This document shows positions 1 to 8,127 of a DNA stretch of 36,399 nt, in pieces (position 1 is the stretch's first letter; every line of letters starts with the position of its first letter). Under the pieces are notes generated by a model. It was not told where the DNA came from. It was given only the letters and a program-made list of their open reading frames with translations, and did no database searches. The DNA is from Candidatus Pacearchaeota archaeon (GTDB lineage Archaea > Nanobdellota > Nanobdellia > Pacearchaeales > GW2011-AR1). The stretch lies in NCBI GenBank assembly GCA_018304025.1, contig JAGVXA010000011.1, positions 1-36,399 on the forward strand, read 5' to 3'. The translations under genes and the position numbers were made by a program.

Positions 1-33
1 AAATCAGAAAGTTCATCATGCAATTTAAGGACG

Positions 34-87
34 CCGTCCTCCGCCGAAGGCGGATTTTTTGCGAAGCAAAAAACCTTTAGGGGACGG
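34..87. repeat. Compact two-hairpin inverted-repeat element
   Basis: An outer stem CCGTCC (34-39) / GGACGG (82-87) encloses two perfect hairpins, each with a GAA loop: TCCGCC/GGCGGA (40-45, 49-54) and TTTTTTGC/GCAAAAAA (55-62, 66-73). The layout, one closing stem plus two hairpins with 3-nt loops, is the same as in other intergenic elements of this window (8000-8067, 8754-8844, 14281-14547). It is seen directly in the sequence; its function is unknown. It could be a mobile palindromic repeat, a structured RNA or a terminator. Confidence 0.7.
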
Positions 88-102
88 AGGATGTCACATG
101 AA

Positions 103-173
103 ATTTTATTTTATTAGTTCTGTTAATTGAAAATTAATTTAATTAATATTTTATTTTATTAGTTCTGTTAATT
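103..173. repeat. Perfect 26-bp direct repeat in AT-rich DNA
   Basis: The same 26 bases occur at 103-128 and 148-173; they begin ATTTTATTTTATTAG and end TTCTGTTAATT. The copies are 45 bp apart in a stretch (about 100-260) that is almost entirely A and T. Upstream of orc1/cdc6 such DNA is a natural candidate for the duplex-unwinding part of an origin; that role is inferred. Confidence 0.75.
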
Positions 174-262
174 TTTAGTCTTTATCTTATTTATTCGTTT
201 AATTTTTGTTAGATGTTTTGAATTATTTTGAATTTTAGTGTTTTAGAAAAAAAGGGACCGAG

Positions 263-414
263 ACAAACTTAATTAATTGGGGTAAATTTAATTTCGTGAG
301 GTAAACTTAATCTAGCGGGGTAAGCTTAATTCAATGAGGTAAACTTAATCTAGCGGGGTAAGCTTAATTCAATGGGGCAAACTTAATTCAATGAAATAAA
401 TTTAACTCCAAGAG
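263..414. repeat. Eight tandem 19-bp repeats upstream of orc1
   Basis: Eight consecutive 19-bp units start at 263, 282, 301, 320, 339, 358, 377 and 396. The core is GTAAACTTAATCTAGCGGG with variants such as GTAAGCTTAATTCAATGAG. Units at 301 and 339 are identical, and those at 320 and 358 differ at one base, so two 38-bp double units are stacked. The array ends about 130 bp before orc1. Iteron-like arrays beside an initiator gene suggest protein binding sites or an origin part (inference). Confidence 0.85.
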
Positions 415-473
415 AAACAGAGGTGTTGGGGTTTTTTTGTCTTTTTTTGGTTTTCCCTCTGTAAAACTCTGCG

Positions 474-495
474 GTTCAGTGGAAATAAAGGTTGG
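474..495 (+). promoter_or_regulatory. ORB-like Orc1/Cdc6 binding motif
   Basis: GTTCAGTGGAAATAAAGG at 474-491, followed by TTGG, closely resembles the archaeal origin recognition box (core around CCAGTGGAAAC followed by AAA and a G-rich run). It lies about 55 bp before the orc1 start. A degenerate inverted version may lie at 446-466. The match is by eye from memory of the consensus; Orc1 binding is inferred. Confidence 0.5.
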
Positions 496-503
496 ATAAC
501 GGA

Positions 504-516
504 TAAGTTTATAATG
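504..516 (+). promoter_or_regulatory. TATA box of the orc1-polD operon
   Basis: AAGTTTATAATG lies about 35 bp before the orc1 ATG at 549. Transcription starting about 25 bp downstream would give a very short leader. It overlaps the downstream side of the ORB-like motif, so Orc1 could repress its own operon (inference). Confidence 0.5.
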
Positions 517-548
517 TCGAAGAAATTAATTGATGGAGAAGAGGGAAA

Positions 549-1754
549 ATGGAGAAACTAAACAAAATCTTTGATTCGTTTGTTGGCAATAATTTGTTTA
601 AGAGTAAGAGTGTTTTGCAGTCGAATTACTCTCCTGAAACGATTCTTCACAGGTCCAAGCAAATTGAGACAATGGCGTCTATTTTGGGGCCGTGTTTAAG
701 GGGCGAGAAGGCAAGCAATCTTTTTTTGTATGGAAAAACAGGAACTGGAAAAACATTAAGCGCTAAGTATCTTGGAGAAAGGCTAGAGAAAAAAGTTAAG
801 GAACTGGGAGAAGATTATCTTAAATTTTTATATATTAATTGCAAATTAAAAAAAGTGAGCGATACAGAATACAGGATTATTGCAGAGTTAATCGGCGAGC
901 TGGGCGGAAAAGTTCCAGCTACTGGTTTGCCGACTGGTGATGTTTATTCTAAGTTTGTTGAATTAATCGACGTGAAAAAACAAGTTGTTGTTGTTGTTTT
1001 GGATGAAATCGACCAAGCTGTAAAGAAAATTTCTGATAGTTTTATCTACAATCTGACGAGAATAAATTCAGAATTGAAAAATGCGCAAGTCAGCCTGATA
1101 GGAATAAGCAATAGTTTAACTTTTATGGATAATTTGGACCCGAGGGTTCGGTCGAGCTTGGGAGAAGAAGAAATTGTTTTCCCGCCATATAACGCTATTC
1201 AGCTGGGTGATATTTTGAAAGAGAGATGCGATCACGCATTTGTCGAGGGAAGTTTAGAGGAGGGATTGATTGCCAAGTGCGCTGCTTATGCTGCGCGCGA
1301 GCATGGAGATGCTAGACGCGCCTTGGATTTGCTGCGAGTTGCTGGTGAAATTGCAGTTCGAGAAGGAAAGAGCAAAGTTTTAGAAAAGCATATTGACGAA
1401 GCAAACCAAAAAATAGAGAGGGACAAAATGCTGGATGTTATCGAGGCAGAGCCTGCGCAGTTTCAGCTAATCTTGTACGCTATTATGGAGCTAGACGGGC
1501 GGAAAGGATTTGAAACGATTTATACCGGCGATGTTTTTAATAAATACCAAGAAATTTGCACGGCAACAAAGAACGAAATTTTAACTCAGCGCAGGATTTC
1601 AGAGTTATTGGGCGAGTTCGATATGCTTGGTTTGATTAATGCGCGCGTAATAAGCAAAGGAAGGCAAGGAAGAACAAGAGAGATTAAGTTAGCGCTGCCT
1701 TCAAACATAAAAGAAAAGGCAAAAGCAATTCTTGAAAAGGGCCTTGGTTTATAA
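549..1754 (+). CDS. orc1/cdc6: Orc1/Cdc6 replication initiator
   Basis: This is an AAA+ initiator that binds origin repeats and helps load the MCM helicase. Walker A GKTGTGKT is at residues 62-69, Walker B LDEID at 151-155, sensor 1 GISNS at 185-189 and sensor 2 GDARRALDL at 253-261. A C-terminal segment of about 100 residues (300-395) fits the winged-helix DNA-binding domain. At 401 residues it has normal family length. It is the first gene of an operon with both PolD subunits and lies beside repeat-rich non-coding DNA with an ORB-like motif, as in many euryarchaeal origins. Only one orc1 gene is in the window. Confidence 0.95.
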   Translation: MEKLNKIFDSFVGNNLFKSKSVLQSNYSPETILHRSKQIETMASILGPCLRGEKASNLFLYGKTGTGKTLSAKYLGERLEKKVKELGEDYLKFLYINCKLKKVSDTEYRIIAELIGELGGKVPATGLPTGDVYSKFVELIDVKKQVVVVVLDEIDQAVKKISDSFIYNLTRINSELKNAQVSLIGISNSLTFMDNLDPRVRSSLGEEEIVFPPYNAIQLGDILKERCDHAFVEGSLEEGLIAKCAAYAAREHGDARRALDLLRVAGEIAVREGKSKVLEKHIDEANQKIERDKMLDVIEAEPAQFQLILYAIMELDGRKGFETIYTGDVFNKYQEICTATKNEILTQRRISELLGEFDMLGLINARVISKGRQGRTREIKLALPSNIKEKAKAILEKGLGL

Positions 1755-1761
1755 TCAAGAA

Positions 1762-3342
1762 ATGAATGAAGAAATTTTGAAAACAATCAGGGAAAGAGGA
1801 TTACTTTTAGAGAAAGAAATTTACGAATTAGTTGAAAATTTCGGGAGTCCTGCGATGGGCAAAGAGTTTTTAGAGAATTTAGAGAAAGTTTCCGGGCAAA
1901 AATTCATCACGAAGAATATTCTGAACAAAAATTATGAATATGTCAGAGGGGCAATTAGCGACATGCCGGGCGACAAGAATGTTTTGGAAAAAGTTTTTGT
2001 TAAATTGGGCTTAAGTGTTGAGGTAATAAAGGAAAAAATTGTAGAACAACCGGTAGAAAATAGAAAAATGGATTATCAGTTGTTTTATTCTGACACTAAA
2101 TTCGGGAAGAAATTGGAAGTTAAGGATTTTGTAGGACATTTTAGATCAAGATACCAGCAATTGCAAAAAATTTTGATGCAGCGTCCGGAATTAAAAGAAA
2201 ATTTAGTCTCGATTGGAAAAATCGGGTCTGACAGAGCGACTTTAGCGATAATAGGAATTGTAACTGAGAAGAGGATTACTAAAAATAAGAATTTAATTAT
2301 CCGGCTTGAAGATTTAACTGGGGAGGTTAATCTGCTGGTTAAGTTTGACAAAGAGTGTTTTAGCAAAGCAGAGGAATTGCAACTAGACGATGTCGTCGGC
2401 GTGAGAGCTTCAGGGAGCAGAGATATTCTTTTTGCGCACGATATTTTTTTCCCTGACTCTTTCAAGTTTGAAAAAGTTCGATTTGAAGAAGACATCAGCG
2501 TCGCTTTTCTTTCTGACTTGCACGTAGGAAGCGGGAGGCATTTGAGAAAAAGTTTTGAAAGATTTTTGGAATGGGTGAGCAGCGAGGACGAGCAGGCGAA
2601 AAAAATAAAATATATTTTTTTTGTTGGCGATAATGTGGACGGGACTGGGATTTTTCCAGGGCAGGAAGAATGGCTTGAATTAAAAAGCATGAATGTACAG
2701 TATGAAAAACTTGCTGAATACTTGAAAAAAATTCCTTCGCGGATTACGATGTTTATGTGTCCTGGGCAGCACGACGCCAGCATTGTATCAGAGCCGCAGC
2801 CGATAATCAGCCAGAAATATGCCCCGGAACTTCATGAGCTTGAAAATTTGGTTTTGGTTACAAATCCCTGCATGGTTAAATTAATTGAGGGAGAGAAAGA
2901 GTTTAAGATTTTGATGTATCACGGGGCGAGCCTGCATGTTTTGATTAACGAGATTAAAGAACTTAGAGAGATAAAAGCTGCAACTTGCCCTGCTAAATCT
3001 GCAAAGCATTTGCTGAAGCGGAGGCATTTGGCTTCAAGCCATGGCGTCAGTACAAGCATTGTTTACACGCCGAATGGAAAAGAAGACCCTTTGGTTATTT
3101 CTGAAGTTCCGGATGTTTTCACGACGGGAGAAATGCACAGGGCTGATATCGAAAATTATAATGGGGTTTTGATTATTTCAAACAGCTGCTGGCAGGCGCA
3201 GACGCCCTTTGAAGAAAAAACAGGAAATTTTCCGAATCCGTGCAAAGTTCCGATTTTGAATTTGAAGACGCGAGAGTTGAAAATTTTAGATTTTAGAGAT
3301 GACAGCGAAGTGGACGATAGCGGGACTTGGAGGGAAAAATGA
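1762..3342 (+). CDS. polB: DNA polymerase D small subunit (DP1), 3'-5' exonuclease
   Basis: DP1 is the proofreading and processivity subunit of the archaeal replicative polymerase D. A central OB-fold region (about 140-230) precedes a calcineurin/Mre11-like phosphoesterase domain with SDLHVGS (residues 251-257), GDNVDG (from 289), PGQHD (334-338), a later YHG and TGEMH. These metal-ligand motifs look intact, so exonuclease activity is expected. I chose the ATG at 1762, just after the orc1 stop; a start at 1732 would overlap orc1 by 23 bp. The 3' end overlaps the next gene by ATGA. At 526 residues it is on the short side for DP1, mainly through a small N-terminal region. Confidence 0.95.
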   Translation: MNEEILKTIRERGLLLEKEIYELVENFGSPAMGKEFLENLEKVSGQKFITKNILNKNYEYVRGAISDMPGDKNVLEKVFVKLGLSVEVIKEKIVEQPVENRKMDYQLFYSDTKFGKKLEVKDFVGHFRSRYQQLQKILMQRPELKENLVSIGKIGSDRATLAIIGIVTEKRITKNKNLIIRLEDLTGEVNLLVKFDKECFSKAEELQLDDVVGVRASGSRDILFAHDIFFPDSFKFEKVRFEEDISVAFLSDLHVGSGRHLRKSFERFLEWVSSEDEQAKKIKYIFFVGDNVDGTGIFPGQEEWLELKSMNVQYEKLAEYLKKIPSRITMFMCPGQHDASIVSEPQPIISQKYAPELHELENLVLVTNPCMVKLIEGEKEFKILMYHGASLHVLINEIKELREIKAATCPAKSAKHLLKRRHLASSHGVSTSIVYTPNGKEDPLVISEVPDVFTTGEMHRADIENYNGVLIISNSCWQAQTPFEEKTGNFPNPCKVPILNLKTRELKILDFRDDSEVDDSGTWREK

Positions 3343-3920
3343 AAATAGGAATTGATGTGGATGGAGTTATAGTTGATACATTCGGAGGATTTCTGGAATT
3401 TTATAATGAAAGATTTAACTCAAATTTTAAGACAGAAGATCTTATAGATTATCACATTTGGCCAATCCTCGGGATTAGCAGAGATAAAAACGACGAATTA
3501 ATAGAAGAGTTTATGCTTTCTAAATCTTTTGGCTTGATGGAACCTGCTGACGGAATGAAAGACGCGATTGAAAATTTATCAGGAAATGAATTTTTTATAA
3601 TTACTTCAAGACCTAAAAAATTGAATAAACTGACTTCGGCATTTTTGAAAAGGCATTTTGATAAAGTTGATTTTAGAATTTTTCATACAAATGATTTTCA
3701 TTCGGAAAACAGAGGACAAAGCAAAGCAGAGATTTGTTTAGAAAAGAGTTTAGACATTTTTATAGAAGACTGTGCTAAATATGCGAATGAGTGCGCCGAG
3801 AAGGGCATAAGGGTTTTTTTGATCAATAAGCCATGGAATAAGAATGAAGAAATTATTGACGGAGTTGTCAGGGTAAGCGGGTGGAAGGAAATTTTGGAGA
3901 AAATTAAAAATGAACATTGA
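3339..3920 (+). CDS. HAD-family 5'-nucleotidase-like phosphatase
   Basis: The protein has 193 residues. The N-terminal DVDGVIVD carries the nucleophile aspartates of HAD phosphatases, FIITSRP is motif II, and FIEDCAKYANE fits the acidic C-terminal motif. The overall form resembles deoxyribonucleotidases of the NT5C type, so a role in nucleotide clean-up is possible; the substrate is unproven. The ATG at 3339 overlaps the DP1 stop (ATGA) and follows GGAGGG, a good ribosome binding site. A TTG at 3327 is a weaker alternative. The gene lies between the two PolD subunits and overlaps DP2 by 11 bp, so it is co-transcribed with the polymerase. Confidence 0.85.
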   Translation: MKIGIDVDGVIVDTFGGFLEFYNERFNSNFKTEDLIDYHIWPILGISRDKNDELIEEFMLSKSFGLMEPADGMKDAIENLSGNEFFIITSRPKKLNKLTSAFLKRHFDKVDFRIFHTNDFHSENRGQSKAEICLEKSLDIFIEDCAKYANECAEKGIRVFLINKPWNKNEEIIDGVVRVSGWKEILEKIKNEH

Positions 3921-6900
3921 ACAATATTTCAAGATGATTCAGGAGAAAGTTAATGAGAATTACGCGATTGCTGAGACGGCGCGGGCGAAGGGGCTGGATC
4001 CTATTGCGAAAGTCGAGATTCCGATTGCGCTGTCTTTAGCTGAAAAAGCAACAGGGCTGATCAGCTCGCTGTACCCCCAAATTGCAGACAAAAGAATTGT
4101 CAATAGAATTTTAGAATTAGAAAAACAATTCGGCTCTCTGGATCCTGCTGTCGCTTTGTCAATTGCCGAGGAAATTGCCAAAGAAAAATTTTGCAAGTTT
4201 AAAAATCATCACGAGGCGATTGAGGCAGGAGTGAGAGTTGCAGTTGCATACATGACTTTAGGTGTTGTTTCGTCGCCTATTGAAGGATTTGTCGAGTTGA
4301 AAATTGCCAAGACGCGGGACGGAAAAGATTATTTTTCTCCGTTTTACTCAGGGCCGATTCGTTCAGCAGGAGGAACAGAGGCTGCTTTTTCTTTAGTTGT
4401 TGTTGATTATCTGAGAGAAATTTTTGGCTATGCTAAATACGACCCTACCGAAGACGAGGTTAAGAGGTCTGTGCACGAGAGTTATATGTATCACGAGAGA
4501 ATCACAAACTTGCAATATCTTCCGACTGAACAAGAGATTGATTTTTTGGCCAGGAATATTCCTGTTCAAGTATCTGGAGATCCGAGCGAAGATAAAGAAG
4601 TTTATAATTACAAAGATTTAGACAGAATTGAAAGTAATTTTATAAGGAGCGGTTTTTGCCTGACTTTGAATGAAGGGCTTGCGCAGAAAGCGCCGAAGAT
4701 TTGGAAGAGAATTCAGAAGTTGAGAGAAAAGGGATTTAAGATGAGCGACTGGGATTTTCTTGGAGAGTTTGTTTCCCTGCAGAACGACTTGAAGAAAAAA
4801 AAGAAGGCAGATATTTCAGGGGGCGCTGTTTACATAAGAGATTTAGTTGCAGGGCGTCCTGTATTCGGGCATCCTTCTGTTTCCGGCGGATTTAGGCTTA
4901 GATACGGGCGAGCTAGAAATACAGGATATTCTGCTTTAGGATTGCATCCCGCGACAATGGAGATTTGCGGAGGATTTATCGCGTCCGGCACGCAGTTGAA
5001 AATTGAAAAACCAACGAAAGGGTGCGCTGTTGCCTCGTGCACTTCTGTCGACGGGCCGATTGTGAAGTTTAGAGATGGTTCTGTGAAACAAATCTTCGAT
5101 GTTGACGAAGCAAAGAAAAGATATAAAGAAGTTGAAGAAATAATTTATCTGGGGGATTTGCTGGTGCCTTATGGGGATTTTGCAAACAGAAATCATAAGC
5201 TTGAAAAACAAGGATACATTGAGCAGTATTGGCTGGCTGAGGTTCGCGAAAAAGGGGGAGATTCTGAGTTGTTTGTTGATTTTGACAAAGCTGTTGAGAT
5301 TTCAAAAAGATTAGGTGTGCCCCTGCATCCGAAATTTATTTATTATTGGAAAGAAATAACAAATGATAATTTTTTAGGATTATTAGACTGGCTGGCAAGA
5401 GGGGAAATTACCGACGGAAAATTGGTTTTGCCGTTTGGTGTTTCTGAGAGGAAAAGATTTGCTAATGGAAAAAGAGCTTTGGAATTGATTGGCTGCGAAC
5501 ATAAAGTTGTTTTGGATAATGTTGTTGTTAGTTCCGGAAGAGAGCTGCTATTTAATCTTGGCGCAGATGTCAGTGACGGATTAGAAAACGGGATTGATGT
5601 TGTAATTAGAAAAGTCAAGGCGATGGGTGAAAAAACTGTTTTGGAGATAATTAACGGGCTGTGCTCTTTAGAGATTAGGGATAAGTCTGGGACATTTATT
5701 GGAGCGCGAATGGGGCGTCCTGAGAAAGCAAAACTTCGAAAGTTGACTGGAAGCCCGCATGTTTTGTTTCCCTGCGGAGAGGAAGGAGGGCGCTTGAGAA
5801 GTTTCCAAGCTGCTTACGATGTTGGAAAAGTAAAATCAGATTTTTCTGTTTATTACTGCGACAAATGCTTTCGAGATGAAATTTCTCCTACATGTTTGAA
5901 GTGCGGGGGAGTGTGCAAGAAAATGAATTACTGTCCTGAATGCGACAAGAATTACGACGGAAACTGCTTGATTCACGAGAAAGTTTTTGCATATAGGAAA
6001 AAAGGATTAGATATTAGAGAATATTTTGAAGCGGCTAAGAAATTGGCAAAGGTTTCCGGGGATGAGATACCACTTGTTAAGGGAATAAGGGGAACGAGCA
6101 GTGCTGAGCATACTTGTGAGCTGCTTGCAAAGGGTTTGCTGAGAGCAAAGTATAATCTAAACGTTAACAAAGACGGAACAATACGATATGATATCAGCGA
6201 GATGCCTCTCACACATTTTAAACCGAAGGAAATTGGAACATCTATTTCTAAACTGATAGAACTAGGCTATGAAAAAGATGTTTACGGCAAGGATTTGTCG
6301 TCGGATGAGCAAATTCTGGAAATATTTCCGCACGATGTTGTTCTGCCTGCGTGCCCGGAGACATTAGATGAACGGGCTGATGATGTTTTTGTTAAAGTTG
6401 CGAAGTTTGTTGATGACGAACTGGAAAATATTTATTCTATGGGTAGATTGATGAAAATTAATTCGCGGGAAGATTTAGTCGGACAATTGCTGGGATGCAT
6501 GGCTCCGCATAATTGTGCTGCTGTTGTTGGGCGGTTGATTGGGTTTTCAAAAACGCAGGGAATGCTGTGCAGTCCGTATATGCATGCTGCGATGAGGAGG
6601 GACTGCGACGGTGACGAGGCGGCTGTTATGCTTTTGATGGATATGCTGGTTAATTTTTCGAAGAAATTTTTGCCAGCTCATCGAGGAGGAACACAGGACG
6701 CACCTCTTGTCTTGAACGCGCGAATGAAACCGGGGGAAGTGGATGATATGATTTTTGACGTCGATACTTCGCGGGAGATTCCTCTGGAACTATTCCGCGC
6801 TGCTGAACTTGGAAAAAGCCCGTATGATATTAAGATGGAACAAGTTCGGGGAAAATTGGGAAGCGATGACGCTTTTCTGAATGTTTGGTTCAGCTACGAT

Positions 6901-7350
6901 ACTTCGGATATTAACTTGGGACCGATTTGCTCTTCGTACAAGTCTTTGCCGTCGATGCAGGAGAAAGTTGATGCGCAGATGATTTTGTGCAAAAAGATTC
7001 GGGCTGTCGACACGAGTGACGTGGCTCGCCTGGTTATTGAGAGGCATTGGATTAGAGACACTAAAGGAAATCTTCGTAAATTTTCGATGCAAGGATTTAG
7101 GTGCGTGGCGTGCAATTCAAAATACCGCCGTCCGCCGCTTGCAGGGAAATGCACACATTGCGGCGGGAAAATTATTTTCACGATTTCAGAGGGTTCGATA
7201 ATGAAGTATATGGCTCCTGCTTTGGCTTTGGCGAGAGAGTATAATGTGAGTGATTATTTAATGGAGTCTTTGGAATTAACAGAGATGTATATTCAGTCGA
7301 TATTTGGGAAGGAGAAAGAGAAACAAGAGGCTCTTGGAAAATGGATTTAA
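3910..7350 (+). CDS. polC: DNA polymerase D large subunit (DP2), catalytic
   Basis: This is the catalytic subunit of the archaeal replicative polymerase (1146 residues). The active-site block DCDGDE is at residues 898-903, followed by the conserved RGGTQDAPLVLN region. A zinc-binding cysteine cluster begins at C650 (CDKC...CLKC...CPEC), and a second C-terminal one begins at C1065 (CVAC...CTHC). No intein interrupts the catalytic block, a site where inteins are common in other archaea. The last eight residues, QEALGKWI, fit a PCNA-interacting peptide. It overlaps the HAD gene by 11 bp and ends the operon. Confidence 0.96.
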   Translation: MNIEQYFKMIQEKVNENYAIAETARAKGLDPIAKVEIPIALSLAEKATGLISSLYPQIADKRIVNRILELEKQFGSLDPAVALSIAEEIAKEKFCKFKNHHEAIEAGVRVAVAYMTLGVVSSPIEGFVELKIAKTRDGKDYFSPFYSGPIRSAGGTEAAFSLVVVDYLREIFGYAKYDPTEDEVKRSVHESYMYHERITNLQYLPTEQEIDFLARNIPVQVSGDPSEDKEVYNYKDLDRIESNFIRSGFCLTLNEGLAQKAPKIWKRIQKLREKGFKMSDWDFLGEFVSLQNDLKKKKKADISGGAVYIRDLVAGRPVFGHPSVSGGFRLRYGRARNTGYSALGLHPATMEICGGFIASGTQLKIEKPTKGCAVASCTSVDGPIVKFRDGSVKQIFDVDEAKKRYKEVEEIIYLGDLLVPYGDFANRNHKLEKQGYIEQYWLAEVREKGGDSELFVDFDKAVEISKRLGVPLHPKFIYYWKEITNDNFLGLLDWLARGEITDGKLVLPFGVSERKRFANGKRALELIGCEHKVVLDNVVVSSGRELLFNLGADVSDGLENGIDVVIRKVKAMGEKTVLEIINGLCSLEIRDKSGTFIGARMGRPEKAKLRKLTGSPHVLFPCGEEGGRLRSFQAAYDVGKVKSDFSVYYCDKCFRDEISPTCLKCGGVCKKMNYCPECDKNYDGNCLIHEKVFAYRKKGLDIREYFEAAKKLAKVSGDEIPLVKGIRGTSSAEHTCELLAKGLLRAKYNLNVNKDGTIRYDISEMPLTHFKPKEIGTSISKLIELGYEKDVYGKDLSSDEQILEIFPHDVVLPACPETLDERADDVFVKVAKFVDDELENIYSMGRLMKINSREDLVGQLLGCMAPHNCAAVVGRLIGFSKTQGMLCSPYMHAAMRRDCDGDEAAVMLLMDMLVNFSKKFLPAHRGGTQDAPLVLNARMKPGEVDDMIFDVDTSREIPLELFRAAELGKSPYDIKMEQVRGKLGSDDAFLNVWFSYDTSDINLGPICSSYKSLPSMQEKVDAQMILCKKIRAVDTSDVARLVIERHWIRDTKGNLRKFSMQGFRCVACNSKYRRPPLAGKCTHCGGKIIFTISEGSIMKYMAPALALAREYNVSDYLMESLELTEMYIQSIFGKEKEKQEALGKWI

Positions 7351-7392
7351 TGTAAAAGAATAATTTATAAGTATCTTCTACGTCGAGATTAT

Positions 7393-7500
7393 ATGGGAAA
7401 GAAATATATAAAATTGTTGTATTGGATATTTTTTGTTGCGGGAATTTTAGTAATCTGCGCGGGAATTTATTTGATACTGAGGAATCTAGGAGTTTTTTAG
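7393..7500 (+). CDS. 35-residue single-span membrane protein
   Basis: The short ORF starts MGKKYIKLLYWIF and has one hydrophobic segment (about residues 8-28) after a lysine-rich N-terminus, which suggests a cytosolic N-terminus. A TATA-like TTTATAAGT at about 7364 lies at the right distance for a leaderless transcript from the ATG at 7393. Its stop codon directly abuts the next ATG at 7501, so both are probably one transcript. No family is recognised. Confidence 0.55.
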   Translation: MGKKYIKLLYWIFFVAGILVICAGIYLILRNLGVF

Positions 7501-7692
7501 ATGGACTCCAGAGTTTTGGAGTTATTAAATCAATTGATAGTTTTGGTTATTTACGGAATAGTAATGTCTAGAGAAATAACTCATCAAACCTTAGACGCTC
7601 TTAATACTTTAATAACTCTCGGAGGAATTATATTCAGCGTGCTGCTTATGTTTTTTACTTGGTATTTGAAATCTGAAAATAAAATAAGATGA
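7501..7692 (+). CDS. Small two-span membrane protein, unknown
   Basis: The 63-residue protein has two hydrophobic stretches (about 8-21 and 37-54) linked by a polar segment with a conserved-looking SREITHQTLDAL, and a charged C-terminus. The start follows the stop of the 35-residue membrane protein with no gap, indicating translational coupling. I do not recognise the family. The pair may be partners in the membrane; nothing in the sequence shows a function. Confidence 0.6.
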   Translation: MDSRVLELLNQLIVLVIYGIVMSREITHQTLDALNTLITLGGIIFSVLLMFFTWYLKSENKIR

Positions 7693-7774
7693 TACTTAGA
7701 TATGGAAGATAGTTCTTGATTTTATTTTCACAAGCGATTTATTAGAGATTTAATTAGATTTTCTGGAGGTAAAA

Positions 7775-7957
7775 ATGCAAATAGAAATAATGATGCCTTG
7801 CAATCACTGCGGCGTTGATGTTGCGACTGCGTATTGCAAGAGCTGTAATCTTTGGCTTTGCGGGGAATGCATGGCTGAGCATGTCAAATACAAACACATG
7901 AGAAGACATGTTGACGTCGAGGGGTCTAGAGATTATTTAAGAGTTAAGAGGATTTAA
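7775..7957 (+). CDS. Small B-box-like zinc finger protein
   Basis: The 60-residue protein consists mostly of Cys/His ligands: C9, C12, C21, C24, C29, C32, H36, H41 and H45. This cross-brace spacing resembles B-box zinc fingers. The tail VDVEGSRDYLRVKRI is basic. The ATG follows a clear GGAGGT ribosome site (7765-7770). A stand-alone B-box could mediate protein or RNA contacts; the partner is unknown. Confidence 0.75.
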   Translation: MQIEIMMPCNHCGVDVATAYCKSCNLWLCGECMAEHVKYKHMRRHVDVEGSRDYLRVKRI

Positions 7958-7999
7958 CGAGATTTATTTTGGCCGCGATATTTTTCAGAAATAGCGAAA

Positions 8000-8067
8000 G
8001 CCTCTAGACGTGTTTGCTACGCAAACCGTCGCGAGTCTTTTTGCCGGAGGCAAAAAGCCTCTAGAGG
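8000..8067. repeat. Two-hairpin element at the 3' end of tRNA-Thr
   Basis: A closing stem CCTCTAG (8001-8007) / CTAGAGG (8061-8067) holds two hairpins: GACG-T-GTTTGC/GCAAACCGTC with loop TAC (about 8007-8030), and TTTTTGCC/GGCAAAAA with loop GGA (8038-8056). The right arm of the closing stem is the 3' acceptor end of tRNA-Thr, and GCCTCTAGA at 8000-8008 repeats it at 8057-8065. The layout matches the elements at 34-87 and 8754-8844. It may also end the tRNA transcript. Confidence 0.65.
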
Positions 8068-8127
8068 GATTCGAACCCCCGACCTTTAGTTTACAAAACT
8101 ACTGCTCTACCCCTGAGCTATAGAGGC
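8057..8127 (-). tRNA. trnT: tRNA-Thr (anticodon UGU)
   Basis: Read on the minus strand it folds as a cloverleaf: acceptor GCCUCUA/UAGAGGC, D arm GCUC...GAGC, anticodon loop UUUGUAA (anticodon UGU), variable loop AGGUC and T arm with UUCGAAU. The base after the acceptor is U, the usual discriminator for archaeal tRNA-Thr. No CCA is encoded and there is no intron. Both ends of the gene are duplicated in the flanking DNA. Confidence 0.95.

Noticed and set aside
263-414. CRISPR array
   Set aside because: The 19-bp units are contiguous with no spacers, and no cas genes are nearby.
2085-2783. 232-codon open frame antisense to DP1
   Set aside because: DP1 motifs in the other strand are intact and continuous; the antisense product is low-complexity Ser/Leu/Phe-rich with no motif.
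5800-6620. Intein in DP2
   Set aside because: The conserved blocks run without interruption and the total length equals that of intein-free DP2.
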